A stretch of 64,000 bases of DNA from Clostridiaceae bacterium (GCA_016285645.1 JAEERC010000003.1:1-64000); one strand, 5' to 3'. Positions 1 to 10,389 are shown, counted from the first letter of the stretch. A program made the numbers and translations. Notes: generated by a model not told the origin, from the letters alone.

Positions 1-26
1 TTAAGGGGCGCGAGCGCCGATTATAT

Positions 27-220
27 AACGTAGGGGCGGATATCATCCGCCCGCAACAAGGACGTCCGTGAGGACAAAAAATAAAGCAGACTCCTTCAGT
101 CTTGTTCGCCACGCTCACAAGCCAGCTGTCTCGCCTCCCGGCTCGGTCGGTGCTTCTGCCTTCGGCAGAGGTTCCCACCGGGAACCCGCACCCCCATAGG
201 AGGAGCCCGCGACGGACGGA
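27..220. repeat. Composite intergenic repeat, copy A
   Basis: This gene-free stretch starts with a GTAGGG-flanked palindrome (GGGCGGAT at 34-41, ATCCGCCC at 45-52). A segment with aGCAGACTCCTTC (about 92-105) and CTCGCCTCCCGGCTCGGTCG (about 132-151) follows, then CCACCGGGAACCCGCACCCC (about 176-196). The same blocks, in the same order but with different inserts, occur in reverse complement at about 33100-33500, and partly at about 28262-28433. No ORF is supported here. It is best read as a degenerate, modular, non-autonomous intergenic repeat. Confidence 0.7.
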
Positions 221-283
221 GGATTTAATGTAAAAGTATGGATGACATCCCGCCGCCCTTAATTAATAATTCGGAATTACATA

Positions 284-310
284 AAAAGCCGGGCACCAAA
301 AGGCACCCGG
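284..310 (-). terminator. Rho-independent terminator of the 327-887 lipoprotein gene
   Basis: On the minus strand a 9-bp stem (302-310 with 289-297, two G-U pairs) closes a four-base loop and is followed by a run of five U (288-284). It lies 17 bases past the stop codon. Confidence 0.85.
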
Positions 311-326
311 TAAACCGCTTATTCAA

Positions 327-887
327 TTATCCCATATCCGCCAGAGCGTTTGCCAGTTTCTCCCAGCATTCCGCCGCTTTTTCGGCTTTCACGAGTTTTT
401 CCATTTCGGGCACGCCCGCGTCCTCGAACAGGCCCTTCTGCTCTTTGTAGTTTGTCAGCGCGTTGTAAATCACGGTGAAAACTCCGCCTTCGCCGCCTTC
501 AACAAAATCAAGGATTCTTTCCTGCTGATCCCTGTCAAACTTTTTAAAAGCCGCCTCCACCTGAGCGTCAACGGTTTTCTGGTCCTCATCGCAGAGTTTT
601 TCGTCAACCGAATATTTGAGAAGCGCGTATGCGATGCCTCTTAATTTCAGCGACGAGCCCGCCGTGCCGGGCGCGAATTCGAGAATTTTTCCGAGCATTT
701 CCACGGTCTGTTCCTTAACAACAACGGTAGTTGTCGTCTCCGTGGTGGTTTCCGTCTTTCCGCTCACGGTCTCTTCGGACTGCGAGCCCTTATCCGCCTT
801 TGTAAGCCCCTCGGGCGTCTTTCCGCCGCAGGCGGCAAGGCAGAGAGCGATCGATAAAACAAGCATTATCGCGATTGTTTTTTTCAT
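327..887 (-). CDS. Putative lipoprotein of unknown function
   Basis: A 186-residue protein with a lipoprotein signal peptide: Lys-Lys, a hydrophobic stretch, then the lipobox LAAC with the acylated Cys near residue 20. A Thr/Glu/Ser-rich linker of about 30 residues follows (TTTETTTTVVV), then a mostly helical charged domain. The protein should be anchored to the outer face of the membrane. GGAGG precedes the ATG, and a terminator follows. It is a single-gene unit. I do not recognise the C-terminal domain, so no function is assigned. Confidence 0.8.
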   Translation of the reverse strand: MKKTIAIMLVLSIALCLAACGGKTPEGLTKADKGSQSEETVSGKTETTTETTTTVVVKEQTVEMLGKILEFAPGTAGSSLKLRGIAYALLKYSVDEKLCDEDQKTVDAQVEAAFKKFDRDQQERILDFVEGGEGGVFTVIYNALTNYKEQKGLFEDAGVPEMEKLVKAEKAAECWEKLANALADMG

Positions 888-968
888 ATATTCATTCCTC
901 CTTACGGTTATATAATAACCTCCGCAAGCGTAAAATTCAATTGTTTTTGAGAAAATCGGCGCATTTTT

Positions 969-1772
969 TCACAGCCCGAGAAACCGCGCGGCGTTGCCGT
1001 AAAAAATATCCGAAAGTTCATTCTCCGAAAGCCCGAGACCCGAAAGCGTTTTCAGTTCGCTGTTCGCCGCCCACATCGGGTAATCCGTGCCGAAAAGCAC
1101 CCTTTTCGCGCCGTATGTCTCAATCAGACCGAGCACCTCATCGCCGGAGAGATAAGCCGTTGTGGAACAGGAATCGACATAAAAATTCTCGTATTTACAA
1201 AGCTTTTCAGCCGCCTCTTTCCACACGCTCCAGCCACCGAAATGCGCTCCGATAATCCGCAGCCCGGGGTAATCGCGCAGCACCCTTTCCATACGGTCGG
1301 GATTCGAAAAATCATAGCGGCTGTCGCCGGTGTGAATCAGCACGGGGAAGCCGTCCCGCTCGCACATTTCATATATTTTCCTGTAGCCGGGAGCGTCCGC
1401 CTCGCAGCGCTGACAGTCGGGGTGAAGTTTGATTCCGTGAAGCCCGAGGGCGCGCAGATGCTCATAATCCTCCTCAATATGACCGCCGAACGGATAAAGC
1501 GTGCCGAAACCGATAATCCTCTCCGGCTCCCGCGATACTTCTTCGGCGATAAACTCGTTTATTGAGCGCACCTGGCTGTCCTTGGTCGCAACCGAGTGAA
1601 CGAGGAAGCGGTCAATGCCCGATTGAGCGCCCTTTTCAAGCAGATCGGCGAGCGTGCCCCTGCCGTAGAGCTCCGCCCCGTAAAAGCCTCCTATACCCTC
1701 CACCGCCTTTTGCGCGATGGTTTCGGGGTAAATGTGGCAGTGCGCGTCAAAAACTTTCATTCCGTTATACAT
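969..1772 (-). CDS. Amidohydrolase family protein (amidohydrolase-2 type)
   Basis: A 267-residue cytoplasmic TIM-barrel metal-dependent hydrolase. The family signature residues are visible in order: DAHCH near residues 10-14, KLHPD in mid-protein, the LIHTGD strand, GAHFGG, and GTDYP near the C-terminus with the catalytic Asp. These are the metal ligands of the amidohydrolase-2 branch (decarboxylases and lactone or amide hydrolases). The substrate cannot be read from sequence. GGAGGG sits six bases before the chosen ATG. It is transcribed alone and diverges from the glycosidase gene at 1924. Confidence 0.85.
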   Translation of the reverse strand: MYNGMKVFDAHCHIYPETIAQKAVEGIGGFYGAELYGRGTLADLLEKGAQSGIDRFLVHSVATKDSQVRSINEFIAEEVSREPERIIGFGTLYPFGGHIEEDYEHLRALGLHGIKLHPDCQRCEADAPGYRKIYEMCERDGFPVLIHTGDSRYDFSNPDRMERVLRDYPGLRIIGAHFGGWSVWKEAAEKLCKYENFYVDSCSTTAYLSGDEVLGLIETYGAKRVLFGTDYPMWAANSELKTLSGLGLSENELSDIFYGNAARFLGL

Positions 1773-1814
1773 TGTCCGCCCTCCTTCCCGGTCAATAATT
1801 CCGTTTTGAAAAAT

Positions 1815-1843
1815 AATATAATATCATTATTCATTTTTGTCAA
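1815..1843 (-). promoter_or_regulatory. Sigma-A promoter of the amidohydrolase gene
   Basis: On the minus strand TTGACA (1843-1838) and TATATT (1820-1815) are separated by exactly 17 bases, upstream of the start at 1772. Confidence 0.7.
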
Positions 1844-1861
1844 TATAATATCCTTTAAAAG

Positions 1862-1890
1862 TTGACAAACCGCCGTTTATATTAAATAAT
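1862..1890 (+). promoter_or_regulatory. Sigma-A promoter of the glycosidase gene
   Basis: TTGACA (1862-1867), a 17-base spacer and AATAAT (1885-1890) precede the ATG at 1924. This promoter is back to back with that of the amidohydrolase gene. Confidence 0.7.
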
Positions 1891-1923
1891 AATACTGTAA
1901 TTTTATTTCCGGAGGGAATCAAT

Positions 1924-4596
1924 ATGAAAAAGACCGTCGGCATGCCCTCGTGGGGTCCCTATTCAAAAAAATATTTCGGCATTTCGCATATCGTGCCCGC
2001 CCTTCGCGCCGAAGGCGGCCGCTTCGATTTCACCGTGCACCCCACTCTGTGGAACTCGAGCGTGCCCGTGCCTAATGTTACCGTGCCCTCATCCTATCAT
2101 CTCCGGGAGTGCAGCGCGGATTACGGCTATTACGCCTACAGATACGAACTTATGTGGAAGGACCTCGTCTATGCCGACATCTCCTTTTCAAAGATAAACG
2201 AAAACGCCTTCCTCGCGCGGTGCGAAATCGTGAACAACACCGCCCTTTCGCAAAACTGCGTGCTCAACTTCTTCGCCTCGCTCGAACTGCCTTTTTATGA
2301 AAAAATCACGCTCGAAAAGCCCGGAAAATGCGTGGTGAAAAACGCCAACGATTACGATGTTTTTGAGTACGCCGTGCCCCGCCCGTGGGATCACGAAACG
2401 CCCGACGGTATGTTCCGCGGAATGTTCCGCGACAGCGATTTTTATATGTGCTCGGGGCTCGGAGACAGGTGCGACAACTCCCATGTAAAGCACCTGAATT
2501 TAAAGCCATTCGGCGCCGAAAAGGGCGACACCGCCGGCTGGTCGCTGACGGCGGACGGCTTTGAAAATCCCGTTCTCGCCGTGAGATACCGCACGGTCAC
2601 TACGGGCGATGCCGTGTTCACCGCGAACGGGAAGAAATATGTTTTCCCCGCGAGCGATACTCTGACAACGGCATATTTCGATTTTACCGAAAACCCCGTT
2701 TTCGTAAGCGAAGGCGCGGCGGGAATCGAGTTTGATTTTCTCGCCGTTCTCGAAAAAGGCGAAACAATAACCGCCTTGAAAACGCCTTATAATTACACAC
2801 CCGAAATCGACACCGAAAACCGCGGAAAAGAGCGTAAAATAAAGCTCGATTACGGCTGTGACGGCGCTCAATATACCGTTATAACAAAAAGCGAAAACGC
2901 CCGCCTGCGCACGCTGGACAGCGGCTGCCTCGAGGACGCCCTCATAAACCGTCTCTCGAACGCCGACCCGACTTATGACTGCCTGCGCGAGACCTTCTCC
3001 CGCTCGTTCAGATCCAAAAAGAGCGACACGGGCTTTTTCGTAAACCCCCTCATAAAATCGATTTTCATTGAGCCGTCCTCCTCGCACATCGAATACGCCG
3101 TTATTGCGAACGGTAACTTTGAGCCGCTCGGTTATGAGGAGTATGAAAAAATATATCTCGCCGCAAAGGCGACAGCCGAACCCGTAAAATTCAACGCGGA
3201 CGGGCAAAAATATGAGCTGAGCATAAACATTATGAAATCCACCCTGCTTACAAACGCGGTTTATCCCGTTTACCGCAGGGGCGAAAATGTGGTTCATCAT
3301 ACGCCCGGCAAGCGCTGGGACTCCTTCTACACCTGGGACAGCGGCTTTATAGGTCTCGGTCTGCTCGAGTATTCGCCCGAACTCTGTCAGTATGTGCTGG
3401 ACACCTACCTCTGTGATGAGGATAACACCGATTTCACCTTCCTGCTTCACGGCTCGCTTGTGCCCACGCAGTTTTATGAATACTACGAACTTTTAAACCG
3501 CACAGGGGATAAACACGAACTCGATTTTCTCTATGACAAAATGAAAATCTACTACGAATTCCTGCGCGGCAGACGGGCGGGCTCGACCTTCGCCAAATTC
3601 GGCAACGGTCTGCTCACCGCCTACGATTACTGGTATTCCTGCTCGGGAATGGACGACTACCCCGCCCAAGTCAGAATGATTGAGAACGGCGCGGAAGGGT
3701 ATTCCTGCCCCTGCCTTACCACCTCGCAGGTAATCCGCGCGGGCAAGATTATGCGCGCTGTCGCCCTTTACCTCGGAAAGGCGGACGACGCAGCCGTATA
3801 TGACCGCGATATTGAGGAATCCGCAAAGGCGCTCAACACCCTCGCCTGGGACGAGGAGAGCGGCTATTACGGCTACACGATGTATGATAAAGACCCGCAG
3901 AAGCCCTATATTATGAAAACCGAAAAGGGCGAAAACTGGAACAGGGGCTTTGACGGCGTCTATCCGTTTGTGGCGGGCGCCGCTCCGAAAGAGCGCAGGG
4001 ACCGCCTTATCAGCCATCTTAAAAATCCCGCCGAAATGTGGTCCGCCGCGGGGCTCTCCGCCGTTGATATGACCGCCTCCTACTACTTCGACGACGGCTA
4101 CTGGAACGGCAATGTCTGGATGAGCCATCAGTGGTTTATGTGGAAGAGTTTTCTCGACTGCGGCGACGGTGATTTTGCGTTCGATATAGCCGACCGCGCC
4201 CTCAATATGTGGAGGGAGGAGACCGATTTTTCATACAGCACTTTTGAGTGTTTCGGCATAAAGACGCGCCGCGGCGGTTGGTTCCACAACTTCGGCGGTC
4301 TCTCCGCCCCCGTGTGCATCTGGGCGGACGCCTACTACAGACCCGGCTCGGTAAATACGGGCTTCGATGTCTGGACGGACAAGCGCGAAAACGACGGCGA
4401 AAAAGCCGAAATAACATTTAAGTATTACGGCGGGAGCGAACAGTACACAATCCTCGCCGTGATGAACGGCGGCAAAAATTACACCGTCACCCTCGACGGC
4501 GAAAAGATTGATTTTACCCCGCGCACATCGGGCGCCGTCGAAATCACCCTCCCCGGCACGGTCAGAGAAGGCACAATAAAAATAGTTGCGGAATAA
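1924..4596 (+). CDS. GH63/MGH1-like glycoside hydrolase
   Basis: An 890-residue protein without signal peptide, so probably cytoplasmic. The N-terminal half is beta-rich, like the super-sandwich domain of inverting (alpha/alpha)6-barrel glycosidases. The C-terminal half (about residues 450-800) is the barrel, with signatures such as RWDSFYTWDSGFIGLG and YWNGNVWMSHQWFMW that resemble family GH63 and mannosylglycerate-hydrolase-like enzymes. A small beta domain closes the chain. The family hydrolyses alpha-glucosides or alpha-mannosides; the exact substrate is not readable. CGGAGGG precedes the ATG. A bidirectional terminator follows. Confidence 0.8.
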   Translation: MKKTVGMPSWGPYSKKYFGISHIVPALRAEGGRFDFTVHPTLWNSSVPVPNVTVPSSYHLRECSADYGYYAYRYELMWKDLVYADISFSKINENAFLARCEIVNNTALSQNCVLNFFASLELPFYEKITLEKPGKCVVKNANDYDVFEYAVPRPWDHETPDGMFRGMFRDSDFYMCSGLGDRCDNSHVKHLNLKPFGAEKGDTAGWSLTADGFENPVLAVRYRTVTTGDAVFTANGKKYVFPASDTLTTAYFDFTENPVFVSEGAAGIEFDFLAVLEKGETITALKTPYNYTPEIDTENRGKERKIKLDYGCDGAQYTVITKSENARLRTLDSGCLEDALINRLSNADPTYDCLRETFSRSFRSKKSDTGFFVNPLIKSIFIEPSSSHIEYAVIANGNFEPLGYEEYEKIYLAAKATAEPVKFNADGQKYELSINIMKSTLLTNAVYPVYRRGENVVHHTPGKRWDSFYTWDSGFIGLGLLEYSPELCQYVLDTYLCDEDNTDFTFLLHGSLVPTQFYEYYELLNRTGDKHELDFLYDKMKIYYEFLRGRRAGSTFAKFGNGLLTAYDYWYSCSGMDDYPAQVRMIENGAEGYSCPCLTTSQVIRAGKIMRAVALYLGKADDAAVYDRDIEESAKALNTLAWDEESGYYGYTMYDKDPQKPYIMKTEKGENWNRGFDGVYPFVAGAAPKERRDRLISHLKNPAEMWSAAGLSAVDMTASYYFDDGYWNGNVWMSHQWFMWKSFLDCGDGDFAFDIADRALNMWREETDFSYSTFECFGIKTRRGGWFHNFGGLSAPVCIWADAYYRPGSVNTGFDVWTDKRENDGEKAEITFKYYGGSEQYTILAVMNGGKNYTVTLDGEKIDFTPRTSGAVEITLPGTVREGTIKIVAE

Positions 4597-4632
4597 CAGT
4601 CAACTCATTCCCGATTGTTTTCTTAAATCAGC

Positions 4633-4667
4633 AACCGCACATTCCGTCAAGTCGGAATGTGCGGTTT
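4633..4667. terminator. Bidirectional terminator between the glycosidase gene and dapL
   Basis: A 13-bp perfect stem (4633-4645 with 4654-4666), extended by one G-C pair, carries A-rich and T-rich flanks. It lies between convergent genes and can serve both. Confidence 0.75.
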
Positions 4668-4708
4668 ATTATTGTCTGTTTTGCGGTTGTGTTTGTTTTA
4701 TTTGCCCG

Positions 4709-5887
4709 TCAATAAAAAATCTTTTTCAGTCTCGCCGCGGCTTCCTCGGTGTCGGCGGGGTTGCCGAAGGTGGTGAAGCGGATATACTGTTTTCCGCATT
4801 CGCCGAAGCCCGCGCCGGGAGTGGCTACAACCTGAATCTCGTTGAGCAGACGGTCGAAGAATTCCCAGCTGTCCATTCCGCCGGGGCACATAGCCCAGAT
4901 ATACGGCGCGTTTTTTCCGCCCGTGTACCACGCTCCCGCCTCGTCGAGCGCCTTCATTATAACCTTGGCGTTGCGCTTGTAAATCGCGAGCGTTTCGTGA
5001 ATCTGCTTCTGCCCCTCGTCGGTGAAAACAGCCGCCGCTCCGCGCTGCAGAATATAAGAAATGCCGTTTGTTTTGGTTGTACGGTTCCGCACCCACATGG
5101 CGTTGAGGTTCATACCGCCGCGTTCAAGCGTTTTGGGAACAATTGTGTAGCCGCAGCGTGTGCCGGTAAAGCCCGCCGTTTTTGAGAGCGAGCATATTTC
5201 AATGGCGCAGGTTCTCGCGCCCGGGATTTCGAAAATGCTGTGCGGAATGTCCTCCTCAATGAACGCCTCGTAAGCCGCGTCAAAGAGGATAACCGCTTGC
5301 GTGGAGTTCGCGTATTCAACCCATTTTTCAAGCTGAACGCGGTTGTAAACCGCGCCCGTGGGGTTGTTGGGCGAGCAGAGATAAATCACGTCAATTCCGC
5401 CGTCCGCGGGGGGCTCGGGCAAAAATCCGTTTTCCCTGCCGGAGGCGAGATGAACTATTTTGTTGCCTGCCATGATGTTCGCGTCAACATAGGCGGGGTA
5501 CGCGGGCTCGGGGATGAGAACCGTTTTGCCGCGCCCGAAAAGGTCGAGTATGTCGCCCAGTTCGTCGCTCGCTCCGCTCGATACAAACACCTCATCCGTC
5601 TCAAGCCCTGTTCCGCGTTTGGCGTAGTGGTCGGCTATCGCCTGCCTGAGAAACGGCGCGCCGCATTCGGGCATATAGCCGTTGAATGTTTCAATATTCG
5701 CCTGGTCCTCGACACCCTTTTTGAGCGCCTCTATAACCGCGGGGCAGAGCGGCTGGGATACATCGCCTATGCCCAGTCGCAGGAGGCGTTTGTCGGGATT
5801 CTTTTGGAGATACGCCTTCGTTTTCTGCGCTATATTGTAAAACAGATAAGAGTCCTTGAGATTGCCGTAATTGAGATTGGGTATCAT
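4709..5887 (-). CDS. dapL: LL-diaminopimelate aminotransferase
   Basis: A 392-residue PLP-dependent class I/II aminotransferase. It converts tetrahydrodipicolinate directly to LL-diaminopimelate using glutamate, so it bypasses the succinylase or acetylase steps of lysine and peptidoglycan precursor synthesis. The N-terminus (NLNYGNLKDSYLF, then LRLGIGDVSQPL) is characteristic of DapL. The PLP lysine lies in SLSKTAGFTGTRCGY. The ATG at 5887 is chosen over an upstream ATG because GAGGTGGAG sits just before it and it overlaps the dapF stop as ATGA, which implies translational coupling. It is the last gene of the asnB-pyrG-dapF-dapL unit. Confidence 0.95.
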   Translation of the reverse strand: MIPNLNYGNLKDSYLFYNIAQKTKAYLQKNPDKRLLRLGIGDVSQPLCPAVIEALKKGVEDQANIETFNGYMPECGAPFLRQAIADHYAKRGTGLETDEVFVSSGASDELGDILDLFGRGKTVLIPEPAYPAYVDANIMAGNKIVHLASGRENGFLPEPPADGGIDVIYLCSPNNPTGAVYNRVQLEKWVEYANSTQAVILFDAAYEAFIEEDIPHSIFEIPGARTCAIEICSLSKTAGFTGTRCGYTIVPKTLERGGMNLNAMWVRNRTTKTNGISYILQRGAAAVFTDEGQKQIHETLAIYKRNAKVIMKALDEAGAWYTGGKNAPYIWAMCPGGMDSWEFFDRLLNEIQVVATPGAGFGECGKQYIRFTTFGNPADTEEAAARLKKIFY

Positions 5888-6672
5888 AACTCCACCTCGC
5901 ATTCACACACTGTTGTTGCCGGCCCCTGCATAATCACGGTGCCGTCGTCGAGAATTGTGATAACGAGCGTGCCGCCGTCGAGAATAACGGAGACCTCCTC
6001 GTTCTTTTTGCAATAGCCGAGCGAGACCGCGGCGGCTACCGTTGCGCACGAGCCCGTGCCGCAAGCCATTGTTATTCCGCTTCCGCGCTCCCACACGCGC
6101 ATTCTGATTGTGTTCTTATCAATAACCTGAGCGAACTCGGCGTTCACACCGTCCGGGAAAAACGGGTGCTTTTCGAGCGCAGGTCCGATTTTTTCAAGCG
6201 GAACCTCCGCGGCGTTCTCAACAAAAGTTACGGTGTGCGGATTGCCCGTTGAAACGGGAACGGTCGATATCTCCTCGCCGTTAACGCTGAGCGCCGCGCG
6301 CTCCGAGACCTCCGCTTTGCCCATATTGACCCGCACGCTTTTTACCTTTGCGTCGCTTACATTGAGCTTCAGATATTTTATGCCCGAGAGAGTCTCTATT
6401 TCGAGGTCGGTTTTGTCGGTATATCCTTTATCGTAGACATATTTGCCCACGCAGCGTATGCCGTTGCCGCACATTTTCGCCTCGCTTCCGTCGGCGTTGA
6501 AAATGCGCATTTTGAAGTCCGCTTTATCCGATTTGTCAATAAGAATAATGCCGTCCGAGCCGATGCCGAAATGGCGTTCCGAAAGCTTTATTGATACCTC
6601 TGCGGGATTGTCGATTTCTCCGAAATGGTAGAGATAATCGTTGCCGAGGCCTTCCATTTTGGTAAAATGCAT
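5884..6672 (-). CDS. dapF: Diaminopimelate epimerase
   Basis: A 262-residue enzyme that epimerises LL- to meso-diaminopimelate, the step after DapL. The two catalytic cysteines are visible in MCGNGIRCVGKY (first half) and MACGTGSCAT (second half), in the usual pseudo-symmetric fold. The start follows the pyrG stop by three bases with GGAGGG upstream, and the gene overlaps dapL by four bases. Together dapF and dapL supply lysine and the cell-wall cross-linking residue. Length is normal for the family. Confidence 0.96.
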   Translation of the reverse strand: MHFTKMEGLGNDYLYHFGEIDNPAEVSIKLSERHFGIGSDGIILIDKSDKADFKMRIFNADGSEAKMCGNGIRCVGKYVYDKGYTDKTDLEIETLSGIKYLKLNVSDAKVKSVRVNMGKAEVSERAALSVNGEEISTVPVSTGNPHTVTFVENAAEVPLEKIGPALEKHPFFPDGVNAEFAQVIDKNTIRMRVWERGSGITMACGTGSCATVAAAVSLGYCKKNEEVSVILDGGTLVITILDDGTVIMQGPATTVCECEVEL

Positions 6673-6675
6673 ATT

Positions 6676-8322
<1,647 letters not shown>

Positions 8323-8466
8323 TTATTCGGCAGCCTCATTGCCCTCCGTGTTGTCTTTTTCGCAGATGTCCGCCTTACGCTTTGAGTAAGCGCCGATTTC
8401 CTGCTCGGGCTTTTTCATCGAGAATTTCACCACATAGTTCATTTCTGTTCTTACCGCTGTTCCCAT
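8323..8466 (-). CDS. 47-residue hypothetical protein between asnB and pyrG
   Basis: A short ORF on the same strand as its neighbours, with a good AAGGAG site eight bases before the ATG. The product begins MGTAVRTEMNYVVKFSMKKP and ends in an acidic tail (EGNEAAE). It has no signal peptide or membrane segment and contains one Cys. It starts 45 bases after asnB and stops 36 bases before pyrG, so it is probably co-transcribed with them. I do not recognise it. Its placement suggests a small partner or regulator of the glutamine-dependent enzymes, which is inference only. Confidence 0.6.
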   Translation of the reverse strand: MGTAVRTEMNYVVKFSMKKPEQEIGAYSKRKADICEKDNTEGNEAAE

Positions 8467-8510
8467 TTTCGTTTCTCCTTTTCAGTTTATTTTAAATATT
8501 ACTTTATATT

Positions 8511-10088
8511 TTATACTCCGCTGGCGCCGTAGTTTGAGAGCACTCTCGCCGACGGGTCGTTTACATTACAGCCCTCCCACTCCTTGTTGGGCATCCAGAA
8601 ATCAACAATCATATCCGCCTGACCGGGGTAGTATTTTTCGAATATCTCCCTGTAAAGCAGCGATTCCTTTGTAAACGGTCTCGCGTGTGAGTACCGGGCG
8701 CATTTCGTTTCGAACTCTTCGTCCGTGTACTTCTCCTCGGCGTATTCCTTTAAGTAATCGACCATCGAGTGACCGACCGCGTCCGAGAACGCCGCCTTCT
8801 CGCGCATAAGGATATCGCGCGGGAGGTAGTCGCCCTCAAAGGCGTGCCTTAAAAGATATTTTCCCTTGTTGTAGGTGTTCAGTTTTCTTTCGGGGTCAAT
8901 CGACATAACATATTTCACAAAATCGAGATCGCCGAACGGCACTCTCGCTTCCATTGAGTGAACGGAAATGCACCTGTCCGCGCGCAGAACATCATACATA
9001 TAGAGTTCGCGTACTCTCTTCTGCGCTTCCTTCTGGAAAGCGTCCGCGGAGGGAGCGAAATCGGTGTATTTGTAGCCGAACAGTTCGTCTGAAATTTCGC
9101 CCGTGAGCAGTACTCTCACATCGGTCGTTTCGTGAATCGCCTTGCAGATGAGGTACATGCCCATACTCGCGCGGACGGTGGTGATATCGAAGGTGCCGAG
9201 GGCGGCGATAACATCCTCGAGCGAACTTATTACATCATCCGCGGTTATGATAATTTCCTTGTGCTCGCTGCCGATATAGTCGGCGACTTCTTTTGCGTAT
9301 TTGAGGTCAATCGCGTCCTCGCTCATACCTATAGCGAAGGTTCTTATCGGTTTGCCGAGTATCTTAGCCGAAACGGCGCACACGAGCGATGAGTCAAGTC
9401 CGCCGCTCAGAAGAAAGCCCACGGGGGCGTCCGCGTCAAGGCGCTTTTCAATGCCCGCGACAAGTTTGTCGTGAATATTTCTGCATATTTCGTCAATGTC
9501 GCCGTCAATATATTTTCCCACAGCCGCTATGTCGTTGTAGCAGACGAATTTTTCGCCGTCGTAGTAGTGCCCGGGAGGGAACGGCAGAACCTTGTCGCTT
9601 AAACCCACGAGGTTTTTCGCCTCGCTCGCGAACATGATATCGCCGTTTTCGTCATAGGCGTAGAAGAGCGGTCTTATGCCTATGGGGTCTCTTGCGGCAA
9701 CAAGGCAGTCCCTCTCGCGGTCATAGATTATGAGGGCGTATTCCGCGTCGAGCTTCGCGAACATATCAAAGCCGTATTTCTCGTACATCGGCAGAAGAAT
9801 CTCGCAGTCCGAGTCACTTTTGAAAGTATATTCCTTTTCGAGCTCCTTCTTGATTTTGCGGAAGCCGTAAATCTCGCCGTTGCACACAAGCAGGTTGCCG
9901 TCAAGCTCAAAGGGTTGCATTCCCGTGTGCTCAAGGTCCATTATCGCGAGACGGTGGAAGCCCAGTATGCCCCTTCCCGCCTTTCTCAGTTCGGTGGCGT
10001 CCGGACCTCTGGACTTGGTTTTTTCAAATGATGTTACGAATTTTTCATAATCAGCGGGGTATGAAAGCGCTCCTATAACGCAGCACAT
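8511..10088 (-). CDS. asnB: Asparagine synthase (glutamine-hydrolysing)
   Basis: A 525-residue enzyme that makes asparagine from aspartate, glutamine and ATP. The start at 10088 gives the required N-terminal MCCVIG, where Cys2 is the nucleophile of the class II glutamine amidotransferase domain. An in-frame ATG 18 bases upstream would bury it. GGAGG lies before the chosen ATG. The synthetase domain has the PP-loop motif LLSGGLDSSLV. Length and domain order match AsnB. Its 5' leader is dominated by a terminator with an ANTAR-type hexaloop, so expression is probably controlled by antitermination. Confidence 0.95.
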   Translation of the reverse strand: MCCVIGALSYPADYEKFVTSFEKTKSRGPDATELRKAGRGILGFHRLAIMDLEHTGMQPFELDGNLLVCNGEIYGFRKIKKELEKEYTFKSDSDCEILLPMYEKYGFDMFAKLDAEYALIIYDRERDCLVAARDPIGIRPLFYAYDENGDIMFASEAKNLVGLSDKVLPFPPGHYYDGEKFVCYNDIAAVGKYIDGDIDEICRNIHDKLVAGIEKRLDADAPVGFLLSGGLDSSLVCAVSAKILGKPIRTFAIGMSEDAIDLKYAKEVADYIGSEHKEIIITADDVISSLEDVIAALGTFDITTVRASMGMYLICKAIHETTDVRVLLTGEISDELFGYKYTDFAPSADAFQKEAQKRVRELYMYDVLRADRCISVHSMEARVPFGDLDFVKYVMSIDPERKLNTYNKGKYLLRHAFEGDYLPRDILMREKAAFSDAVGHSMVDYLKEYAEEKYTDEEFETKCARYSHARPFTKESLLYREIFEKYYPGQADMIVDFWMPNKEWEGCNVNDPSARVLSNYGASGV

Positions 10089-10129
10089 ATTTTCCGCCTC
10101 CTTCACTTGCCGATTTTAAACAAAAAAGA

Positions 10130-10166
10130 GGCAAAGACGCCCGCTACGGGCGTCTTTGCCTTTGTA
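10130..10166 (-). promoter_or_regulatory. asnB leader attenuator with ANTAR-like hexaloop hairpin
   Basis: On the minus strand a perfect 14-bp terminator stem (10160-10147 with 10143-10130, three-base loop) is followed by UCUUUUUUG. It lies about 7-9 bases after the predicted transcription start and before the asnB ribosome-binding site, so it must be read through for expression. The alternative fold is GGC-[AAAGAC]-GCC (10160-10149), extended by UAC/GUA across an internal loop. Its six-base loop has A at position 1 and G at position 4, as ANTAR targets require. The alternative stem is weak, so the protein-binding call is less sure than the terminator. Confidence 0.7.
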
Positions 10167-10173
10167 TGTCTGC

Positions 10174-10202
10174 ATTTTAACACCGCAAAAATACATTGTC
10201 AA
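10174..10202 (-). promoter_or_regulatory. Sigma-A promoter of asnB
   Basis: TTGACA (10202-10197) and TAAAAT (10179-10174) on the minus strand with a 17-base spacer. Predicted start near 10169-10167. It uses the same -35, spacing and -10 as the glnA2 promoter. Confidence 0.85.
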
Positions 10203-10303
10203 GTAAGAATAATTCTTTTTTGCATTTTCTACAAAAGAAACATTTTAAAATCAAAACCGTTTTGTGCAAAATAAAGAAAGTGCCGTTTTTGCCCGAAAAA
10301 ACA

Positions 10304-10332
10304 TTGACTTTATTATATTACAGTAATATAAT
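10304..10332 (+). promoter_or_regulatory. Sigma-A promoter of glnA1
   Basis: TTGACT (10304-10309), a 17-base spacer and a consensus TATAAT (10327-10332). Start predicted near 10337-10341, just upstream of the leader hairpin. Confidence 0.88.
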
Positions 10333-10338
10333 CGGCAT

Positions 10339-10389
10339 TGAACAAAGGCGTTCATTGGTTACAGATTTTGTGCAATCAATGGGCGCTTT
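10339..10389 (+). promoter_or_regulatory. glnA1 leader: ANTAR-like hexaloop hairpin and competing long hairpin
   Basis: The first hairpin is TGAAC-[AAAGGC]-GTTCA (10339-10354), a perfect 5-bp stem with a loop fitting A-N-N-G-N-N. Its loop and 3' arm are also the 5' arm of a longer imperfect hairpin ending at 10389 (AAAGGCG...CGCTTT), followed by CTGACTTTT. The two folds are mutually exclusive. The U-run after the long hairpin is poor, so it may act as a weak terminator or affect translation. The glnA1 Shine-Dalgarno AAGGAG follows at 10399. Confidence 0.6.
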
